In this document: positions 57,929 through 64,000 of the stretch, piece after piece | Layout: every line of letters starts with the position of its first letter | Position numbering within the stretch: position 1 is the first letter of the stretch | NCBI RefSeq assembly: GCF_002723835.1 | Contig: NZ_BEWG01000024.1 | Span: 22,616-86,615, forward strand | Origin: Mycobacterium sp. shizuoka-1 | Lineage (GTDB): Bacteria > Actinomycetota > Actinomycetes > Mycobacteriales > Mycobacteriaceae | Length of the DNA stretch: 64,000 bases | Direction of reading: 5' to 3' | Translations under genes and position numbers: made by a program | Notes under the pieces: generated by a model | The model's database searches: none | What the model saw: only the letters and a program-made list of their open reading frames with translations | What the model was told of the DNA's origin: nothing

Positions 57929-60556
57929 TCACCGGCCCTCCGCAGCCAGATCGACGATCACGGTCAGTCCACCGCCGGGGGTGTCGGTGGCCGAGATCGT
58001 CCCGCCCATCGCCTCGACAAACCCCTTCGCCACTGAAAGGCCCAGTCCGACACCGTGTTTGTTGTTGCGGTCACCGAGGCGCTGGAACGGCTCGAAGAGC
58101 TGCTCCTCGGTGCCGCGGGGCACGCCAGGCCCCTCGTCGACGACGTTGATCAACATCCGCGTGCCCACCTGGGCGGCGTTGACCCGCACCGTGCTGTCTG
58201 GGGCGTAGCGCAGGGCGTTGTCGATCAGGTTGGCCAGCACCCGCTCCAGCAGCCCGGCGTCGGCCAGTGCGACCGCGTCGCCGACGTCGACTTTCACCCG
58301 GTCCAAGCCGGAGGCGGCGAACCCGGTCGATCCGCGGCCGATGGACAGCAGTGCCCGCTGCACCGCCTCCTCGAGGTAGACGCGCTTGAGTTCGGGGCGC
58401 ACCACCCCGGCCGCCAGCCGCGAGGAGTCCAGCAGGTTGTCCACCAGCGCGGTCAGCTGGTCGACCGATTCCTCCACGGTGGCAAGCAGTTCGGCGGTGT
58501 CCTCCGCGGAGAAGTCGATGTCGTCGGCGCGCAGGCTCGACACCGCGGCCTTGGCCCCGGCCAGTGGGGTGCGCAGGTCATGGCTGACCGCCGACAGCAG
58601 GGAGCGGCGCAGTTCGTCGGCCTTCTCGATGGCTTCGGCCTTGCTGGCTTCGGCCGCCAGTTCCCGCTGGCGCACCAGCCCGGCGGCTTGTTTGGCGACG
58701 GCGGTCAGCACCCGGCGGTCCCGGGCGGGCAGGCTGCGTCCGGACATCAGCATCCAGAATTCGTCGTCTCCGACTTCGATTGCGGTGTCGGAGGATTCGA
58801 CGGTGACGCACGGATCCTGGCCCACGCATGCGATGATCTGCTCATCCTCGCCACGCACCCGCAGCATACTGACCGCGCGCTGCGAATAGGTTTCGCGCAC
58901 CCGTTCCAACAGGGTCTCCAGATCCGCGCCGCGCAACACCGATCCGGCGAACAGGGTCAGCAGCTCGGCTTCCTGGGAGGCGTGCCGGGCCTCGCGCTGC
59001 CGGCTTGCCGCGCGGTCGACCAATACGGCGACCGCGACCGCCAGCATCAACAGGACCAGCTCGGTGACCGCGGCGTCGGGTTCGGCGATGGTGAACGTAT
59101 AGCGCGGCTCGGTCAGGAAATAGTTGAGCAGCAGACCCGACAGCATGGCAGACAGAACTGCCGGTGCGACCCCGCCAAGCAGTGCCACGATCAGCACGCC
59201 GACGACGAAAACGGCGCTTTCACCGCCGATGGTCAGGTACTTGTCGAGGAACAACGCAGTCACCGCGCAGATGACCGAGGGCACGATGACGGCGGCGAGC
59301 CAGGAGATCACCCGGCGCTCACGCGGCGACGCCGAGCGCACCGAGAATCCGCGTTTGGACTCTTCGTGGGTGACCATGTGGACGTCGATCTTGCCGGAAT
59401 CCTGGACGATCGCCGCGCCGATGCCCTCGTCGAAGATGCGGGCCCACCGCGACCGCCGCGACGTGCCGATCACCAGCTGGGTCGCGTTCATCTCACGGGC
59501 GAAGTCCAGCAACGACTTTCCCACGTCGTCGCCGACGACGGTGTGCACGGTGGCGCCCAGGCTGGCGGCCAGCTCGCGGACCTTGCCCATCTGCGGGGCA
59601 CTCACCCCCGACAATCCGTCCCCGCGCGCCACGTGCACGATCATCAGCTCGGCGCTGGACTTGGAGGCGATCCGGGACGCCCTGCGCACCAACGTCTCCG
59701 ACTCCGATCCACCGGTGACGGCCACGACGACGCGTTCGCGTGCCTCCCAGGTCGCGGTGATCTTGTTGTCGGCGCGATATTTGGCCAGGGCGGCGTCGAC
59801 CTGATCGGCCAGCCACAGCAGCGCCAGCTCTCGTAGTGCGGTCAGGTTGCCGCGCCGGAAGTAGTTCGACAGGGCGGCGTCGACCTTCTCGGGCGCGTAG
59901 ACGTTGCCATGAGAAAGCCTGCGGCGCAAGGCCTCGGGTGTGATATCCACCAACTCGATCTGTGACGCGCTGCGGACGATCTCGTCCGGCACGGTCTCCT
60001 GCTGCTCGATGCCGGTGATCTGTGCGACGACATCGTTGAGGCTTTCCAGGTGCTGGACGTTGACCGTGGAGATCACGGAGATCCCGGCGTCGAGCAGTTC
60101 TTCGATGTCCTGCCAGCGTTTGGGATTCTTGCTGCCTGGCGTGTTGGTGTGGGCGAGTTCGTCGACGAGGACGACCTGCGGCGAGCGGGCCAGCACGGCA
60201 GGCACGTCGAGCTCGGGGAATCGGCTGCCGCGGTAATCGATGTGGCGCGGCGGGATGATCTCGATGCCTGCCAAAAGTTCGGCGGTCTTCTTGCGGCCGT
60301 GGGTCTCGACGACGGCCGCCACCAGGTCGGTTCCGCGTTCGATCCGCCGGTGCGCCTCGCCGAGCATGGCGAAGGTCTTGCCCACCCCGGGAGCTGCGCC
60401 GAGGTAGATGCGCAGCTCGCCTCGTTTGGGCTTGTGGCCTTTGGGGGCGGGCTGCGCGTCACTCTCGGATGCGGCGTCCGGCGGCGGTTCGCCGCCGGAC
60501 GTCACGCGTGGGGGTTGGAGGGAGTCCACGCCTCTATTATTCGCAGATCGATCCAC
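57929..60556 (-). CDS. kdpD: K+-responsive sensor kinase KdpD
   Basis: An 875-residue sensor kinase. The N-terminal KdpD domain has a Walker A GAAPGVGKT (53-61) and VVETHGRK, VLVDELAHTNTPGS; a USP-like domain follows (VAVTGGSESETLV); four membrane helices lie at about residues 415-510; a GAF-like stretch precedes the HisKA H-box AVSHDLRTPL and the ATPase motifs NLIDNALRYAPD, DEGPGVP and VGLGLSVAKG. It senses K+ limitation, turgor and c-di-AMP in other bacteria. GTG 60556 is used; GTG 60529 is an alternative. kdpC ends eight bases upstream. Confidence 0.94.
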   Translation of the reverse strand: MDRSANNRGVDSLQPPRVTSGGEPPPDAASESDAQPAPKGHKPKRGELRIYLGAAPGVGKTFAMLGEAHRRIERGTDLVAAVVETHGRKKTAELLAGIEIIPPRHIDYRGSRFPELDVPAVLARSPQVVLVDELAHTNTPGSKNPKRWQDIEELLDAGISVISTVNVQHLESLNDVVAQITGIEQQETVPDEIVRSASQIELVDITPEALRRRLSHGNVYAPEKVDAALSNYFRRGNLTALRELALLWLADQVDAALAKYRADNKITATWEARERVVVAVTGGSESETLVRRASRIASKSSAELMIVHVARGDGLSGVSAPQMGKVRELAASLGATVHTVVGDDVGKSLLDFAREMNATQLVIGTSRRSRWARIFDEGIGAAIVQDSGKIDVHMVTHEESKRGFSVRSASPRERRVISWLAAVIVPSVICAVTALFLDKYLTIGGESAVFVVGVLIVALLGGVAPAVLSAMLSGLLLNYFLTEPRYTFTIAEPDAAVTELVLLMLAVAVAVLVDRAASRQREARHASQEAELLTLFAGSVLRGADLETLLERVRETYSQRAVSMLRVRGEDEQIIACVGQDPCVTVESSDTAIEVGDDEFWMLMSGRSLPARDRRVLTAVAKQAAGLVRQRELAAEASKAEAIEKADELRRSLLSAVSHDLRTPLAGAKAAVSSLRADDIDFSAEDTAELLATVEESVDQLTALVDNLLDSSRLAAGVVRPELKRVYLEEAVQRALLSIGRGSTGFAASGLDRVKVDVGDAVALADAGLLERVLANLIDNALRYAPDSTVRVNAAQVGTRMLINVVDEGPGVPRGTEEQLFEPFQRLGDRNNKHGVGLGLSVAKGFVEAMGGTISATDTPGGGLTVIVDLAAEGR

Positions 60557-60564
60557 CGCTCGGA

Positions 60565-61470
60565 TCAGCTCTTCATCGGGAACTTCTGGTCCAGCGCAAT
60601 GTTGAGCTCGAGGACGTTGACACGCGGTTCACCGAACACACCAAGTGTGCGACCGTCGGAGTGCTCCGCGACCAGGGCCCGAACCTGATCGGCGCTGACG
60701 CCGCGGGTCTTGGCGACCCTGGCGATCTGCAGATCGGCGTAGGCAGGGGAGATGTTCGGATCCAGCCCGCTGCCGCTGGCGGTCACCGCGTCGGCGGGAA
60801 CCGCCGGATCGGCTGCGGCGCCCTTGATCGGCACGATCTGGCCGATCGAGTAATCCTCGCCGAACCTGGCGCATTCCACCCGCACACCCTCGTAGGTGGC
60901 CAGGAACGGACGCGCGGTGGTCTGGCACGGCTCGTTGACGCTGACAACCTTGGTCGGGTTCACGACGTTGCCGCCGGCGTCACGGGGACCGATGACCGAC
61001 AGCACCGCGCCTACGCCGTCGCCGGTGCAGAACGGGCGCTTGCCGTCGACGCCCTCGAGGTCACCAACGGCCTTGCTGCGCGAGCACACCAGGGTCAGCA
61101 GGCTGGCCTTGTACCCGTTGTCATCCTCGGGCAGCGACGGATCGGCGGGGGTGTCGACGATGCTCTCCGGGCCCAGGTTCGACGCGCCGGTGGAAAGCGG
61201 GTCGTAGCCGGCGCCGGCGGCCGAGGGCCGGCTCTGAAAATACTGCGGCAGTGCATTGCCTTTGTCGTCGGTGAACAGCTGCCCGATCAGGCTGGAGCCC
61301 ACAGGCTTTCCGTTCACCTCGAGGATCGAACCGTCGGCTTTGTCCTTGAGGCCGGGAATCTGGGCTACCAGCCAGATGAACAGCGGGTAGCCGATCCCGA
61401 CGATGACGGTGAGCACCAGCAGCGCCCGCAGCGCGGCCCAGTGTTGACGTAGGAGACCGGAGAAACTCAT
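60565..61470 (-). CDS. kdpC: Potassium-transporting ATPase subunit C, with a Cys-containing insertion
   Basis: A 301-residue KdpC, the single-span chaperone-like subunit of the Kdp K+ pump. One N-terminal membrane helix (about 14-36) is followed by the canonical KPVGSSLIGQ, YFQSRPSAAGAGYD and ASGSGLDPNISP blocks. Between SNLGP (about 101) and the ADAVTASGSG block (about 228) sits an insertion of roughly 110 residues with four Cys (129, 148, 182, 200) that the usual ~190-residue proteins lack, including M. tuberculosis KdpC as I recall. The insert would be extracytoplasmic, so the Cys residues may form disulfides. ATG 61470, two bases after kdpB. Confidence 0.92.
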   Translation of the reverse strand: MSFSGLLRQHWAALRALLVLTVIVGIGYPLFIWLVAQIPGLKDKADGSILEVNGKPVGSSLIGQLFTDDKGNALPQYFQSRPSAAGAGYDPLSTGASNLGPESIVDTPADPSLPEDDNGYKASLLTLVCSRSKAVGDLEGVDGKRPFCTGDGVGAVLSVIGPRDAGGNVVNPTKVVSVNEPCQTTARPFLATYEGVRVECARFGEDYSIGQIVPIKGAAADPAVPADAVTASGSGLDPNISPAYADLQIARVAKTRGVSADQVRALVAEHSDGRTLGVFGEPRVNVLELNIALDQKFPMKS

Positions 61471-61471
61471 G

Positions 61472-63622
61472 TCACATCCCTGGCAAGAATTGAACGACGA
61501 GGTCGATGACCTTGATCCCGATGAACGGGGCGATGATCCCGCCGAGACCGTACAGGTAGAGGTTGCGGCTCAGCAGTTTCGATGCGCTGCTGGGGGTGTA
61601 GCGAACACCCCGCAGCGACAACGGAATCAGCGCGATGATGACGAGCGCATTGAAGATGACCGCGGACAGGATCGCCGACTGCGGGCTGTGCAGCCGCATG
61701 ATGTTCAGCAGGTCCAGCCCGGGGAACAGGGCTACGAACATCGCCGGGATGATGGCGAAGTACTTGGCGATGTCGTTGGCGATCGAGAATGTGGTGAGCG
61801 CACCGCGGGTGATCAACAGCTGCTTGCCGATCTCGACTATCTCGATGAGTTTCGTCGGGTCCGAATCCAGGTCGACCATGTTCCCGGCCTCTTTGGCCGC
61901 CGAGGTGCCGGTGTTCATCGCCACGCCCACGTCGGCTTGCGCCAGAGCGGGTGCGTCGTTGGTGCCGTCACCGGTCATCGCGACCAGCTTGCCGCCGGCC
62001 TGCTCCTGCTTGATCAGGGCGAGCTTGTCCTCGGGGGTGGCCTCGGCGAGGAAGTCGTCCACCCCGGCCTCGTCGGCAATGGCCTTGGCGGTCAACGGGT
62101 TGTCGCCGGTGATCATCACCGTGCGGATGCCCATCTTGCGCATCTCGTCGAACCGTTCCCGCATGCCCTGTTTGACGACGTCCTTGAGGTGGATGACGCC
62201 GAGAACTGAGGCGGTGCCAGCCCCGGACTCTTGGACGACCTGGCCGACCACCAGTGGGGTGCCGCCTCCGGCGGAGACCCCGTCGACGATGTCGCCGAGT
62301 TGCGTCGGCACGGTACCGCCCTGGTCGCGCACCCACTGCGCGACCGTACTGGCCGCACCCTTGCGGAGCAGGTGCCCGTCGTCCAGGTCGACGCCGGACA
62401 TCCTTGTGGCAGCCGAGAATTCCACCCACCGCGCGTGGACGAGTTCACCCGGTGTGCGGGCCCGCAGGCCGAACTTCTCCTTGGCGAACACCACAATCGA
62501 ACGCCCCTCGGGGGTTTCGTCGGCCAGGCTGGACAGCTGCGCGGCATCGGCGAGCTGCTCGGGGGTCACCCCGGTCAGCGGGATGAAATCCGACGCCTGC
62601 CGGTTGCCCAGGGTGATGGTGCCGGTCTTGTCCAACAGCAGCGTGTTGACGTCACCGGCGGCTTCGACGGCACGGCCGGACATCGCCAGCACGTTGCGCT
62701 GTACCAGCCGATCCATGCCGGCGATACCGATGGCCGACAACAGTGCGCCGATGGTCGTCGGGATCAGGCAGACCAGCAGCGAGACCATGACGATGCCCGA
62801 GACGCCGTCGCCGGTGAGCGACAGCGAGTCCGGCACACCGGGGTTGTTGGCCTTGGCGAAAATGGCCAACGGCTGCAGCGTTGCGACGGCGAAGATGAAG
62901 ATGATCGTCAGTGCGGCCAGCAGGATGTTCAGCGCGATCTCGTTGGGTGTCTTCTGCCGGTTGGCGCCCTCGACAAGGGCGATCATCCGGTCGATGAAGC
63001 TCTCGCCGGGCTTCTGGGTGATCTTCACGACGATGCGATCGGAGAGCACGGTGGTGCCGCCGGTGACCGCTGATCGGTCACCGCCGGACTCCCGGATGAC
63101 GGGTGCCGACTCGCCGGTGATCGCCGACTCATCTACCGACGCAATGCCTTCGAGCACATCGCCGTCGCCGGGGATGACCTGGCCGGCCTCGACCACAACG
63201 ATGTCGCCTTGGCGCAGCAGCGGGGCAGCGACCTCCTCCTCACTGCCCGGTGTCCCGGGCGACCATCCGGTCAGCCGGCGAGCCATGGTGTCGGCCTTGG
63301 TCTTTCGCAGCGACTCGGCCTGGGCTTTGCCGCGGCCTTCGGCGACGGCCTCGGCGAGGTTGGCGAACACCGCGGTCAGCCAGAGCCAGAACACGATCAG
63401 CCAGCCGAACCAGCTGGGGTTCAGGATCGCCAGGATGGTGCTCCAGACGGCACCGATTTCGACGATGAACATGACCGGGTTGCGCCACAGCGTGCGCGGG
63501 TCGAGCTTGCGCAGCGCATCGGGCAGGGACTTCCACAGCATCGTGGGATCGAGCAGTCCGCCCCGAACTTGTTTCTTTGTGCCCGCGTTCCCGTGGCGGG
63601 CTTCGACTGCGGTGACAGTCAT
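61472..63622 (-). CDS. kdpB: Potassium-transporting P-type ATPase catalytic subunit
   Basis: A 716-residue P-type ATPase subunit energising K+ uptake. Phosphorylation motif [13 protein letters not shown] (catalytic Asp), actuator domain TGES in AITGESAPV, nucleotide domain with LRKGAA, hinge [15 protein letters not shown], and seven membrane helices. The Asp and Lys in [14 protein letters not shown] are the helix-5 residues that couple to KdpA. ATG 63622 follows the kdpA stop by two bases; a longer frame upstream runs into kdpA. Ends one base before kdpC begins, all in one operon. Confidence 0.95.
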   Translation of the reverse strand: MTVTAVEARHGNAGTKKQVRGGLLDPTMLWKSLPDALRKLDPRTLWRNPVMFIVEIGAVWSTILAILNPSWFGWLIVFWLWLTAVFANLAEAVAEGRGKAQAESLRKTKADTMARRLTGWSPGTPGSEEEVAAPLLRQGDIVVVEAGQVIPGDGDVLEGIASVDESAITGESAPVIRESGGDRSAVTGGTTVLSDRIVVKITQKPGESFIDRMIALVEGANRQKTPNEIALNILLAALTIIFIFAVATLQPLAIFAKANNPGVPDSLSLTGDGVSGIVMVSLLVCLIPTTIGALLSAIGIAGMDRLVQRNVLAMSGRAVEAAGDVNTLLLDKTGTITLGNRQASDFIPLTGVTPEQLADAAQLSSLADETPEGRSIVVFAKEKFGLRARTPGELVHARWVEFSAATRMSGVDLDDGHLLRKGAASTVAQWVRDQGGTVPTQLGDIVDGVSAGGGTPLVVGQVVQESGAGTASVLGVIHLKDVVKQGMRERFDEMRKMGIRTVMITGDNPLTAKAIADEAGVDDFLAEATPEDKLALIKQEQAGGKLVAMTGDGTNDAPALAQADVGVAMNTGTSAAKEAGNMVDLDSDPTKLIEIVEIGKQLLITRGALTTFSIANDIAKYFAIIPAMFVALFPGLDLLNIMRLHSPQSAILSAVIFNALVIIALIPLSLRGVRYTPSSASKLLSRNLYLYGLGGIIAPFIGIKVIDLVVQFLPGM

Positions 63623-63624
63623 GG

Positions 63625-64000
63625 TCAGTGAATTCCTTCGGCGAGAGGTCCAAGCGCGAGCATGGGCAGGAAGGTGAGGGCCACCAGGATGAGCGCCACG
63701 CCGGCGACCATGCCGACGAACTGGGGCCGATGGGTGGGCAGGGTCCCGATCGACTCGGGGGTATGACCCTGCTTGGCCAGGGCTCCGGCCAGGGCGAGCA
63801 CCAGCACGATCGGCAGGAATCGGCCGAACACCATGGCCAAGCCGAGCGCGGTGTTGTACCACTCGGTGTTGACACTGATGCCCGCGAATGCCGAGCCGTT
63901 GTTGTTGGCTGCCGAGGTGAACGCGTAGAGCACCTCGGACAGTCCATGGGGTCCGGTGTTGAGCATGGCCGCGCGCTGCCCCGGCATGGCCATCGCGAAG
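63625..64000 (-). CDS. kdpA: Potassium-transporting ATPase subunit A, C-terminal part (runs off the edge)
   Basis: The C-terminal ~125 codons of KdpA, the channel-like K+-selective subunit; the rest lies beyond base 64000. The last selectivity-loop region [20 protein letters not shown] is present with the conserved Asn-Asn-Gly, followed by [24 protein letters not shown] and the final helix to LAEGIH. The ATG at 63993 inside the window is not the true start, because the conserved sequence continues upstream of it. The operon order A-B-C-D-E is intact within the window. Confidence 0.93.
   Translation of the reverse strand, partial: FAMAMPGQRAAMLNTGPHGLSEVLYAFTSAANNNGSAFAGISVNTEWYNTALGLAMVFGRFLPIVLVLALAGALAKQGHTPESIGTLPTHRPQFVGMVAGVALILVALTFLPMLALGPLAEGIH

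Overview
The window is a high-G+C actinobacterial chromosome segment, almost certainly from a mycobacterium of the Mycolicibacterium type. I base this on the protein content (RpfB, a Pks16-like acyl-AMP ligase, LpqT/LpqU-type lipoproteins, a mycobacterial protein O-mannosyltransferase, F420- and mycofactocin-linked oxidoreductases), on frequent GTG/TTG starts and four-base GTGA/ATGA overlaps, and on a gene order that, from memory, follows the M. tuberculosis Rv0999-Rv1029 backbone: arcA, pmt, rsmI, pabB, metG, tatD, rpfB, ksgA, ispE, pks16, pth, rplY, lpqT, prsA, glmU, TetR, mfd, mazG, lpqU, eno, ftsB, DUF501, ppx, kdpEDCBA. No phage, rRNA, CRISPR array or classical insertion sequence is visible.

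Layout. 1-4.4 kb: TspO-like protein, two tandem lipoproteins, AlkB-like dioxygenase, SoxR with a SoxR-box-like operator, arginine deiminase. 4.4-14.6 kb: an accessory block between arcA and pmt with a frameshifted aldehyde dehydrogenase, two Baeyer-Villiger-type monooxygenases, a two-domain type III CoA-transferase, an NDMA-type alcohol dehydrogenase, an F420-type oxidoreductase, and a DUF559-type nuclease-like gene bracketed by 57-bp palindromic direct repeats. 14.6-22.8 kb: pmt, rsmI, pabB, an ECF41 sigma factor/flavoprotein operon with its own ECF41-like promoter, metG and tatD. 22.8-28.7 kb: rpfB-ksgA operon behind an intrinsic terminator, an inserted soluble Ser/Thr kinase, ispE, and a Pks16-like ligase behind a strong promoter with a ~220-nt leader. 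28.7-39 kb: O-methyltransferase, QueG-like Fe-S protein, two membrane proteins, pth-rplY, SDR, prsA-arsC-lpqT, tRNA-Gln-glmU, a 36-bp tandem repeat, TetR and GAF proteins. 39-51.7 kb: mfd-mazG, the efeUOB iron-uptake operon with IdeR-like boxes, lpqU, eno-ftsB-DUF501-ppx. 51.7-57.2 kb: DUF4383 membrane protein, an unlisted 36-residue Cys/His-rich micro-protein, NDMA-type alcohol dehydrogenase, cytochrome P450, an unusual histidine kinase/NarL-type regulator pair, ferredoxin. 57.2-64 kb: kdpE-D-C-B and the C-terminal part of kdpA, which runs off the right edge.

How the parts work together. The backbone carries translation and RNA maturation (metG, ksgA, rsmI, pth, rplY, tRNA-Gln), cell-envelope precursor supply and remodelling (glmU, pmt, rpfB, lpqU, ftsB), central metabolism (eno, prsA, ispE, pabB), repair (mfd, alkB) and ion homeostasis (kdp, efeUOB). 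The accessory blocks add redox catabolism: alcohol oxidation, Baeyer-Villiger oxygenation, aldehyde oxidation and CoA activation at 4-13.5 kb, and P450/alcohol dehydrogenase chemistry at 52-55 kb. The best candidates for something undescribed are the nuclease gene flanked by palindromic repeats (13570-14568), the Cys/His-rich micro-protein (52267-52377), and the repeat-encoded mini-ORF next to tRNA-Gln (37601-37681).
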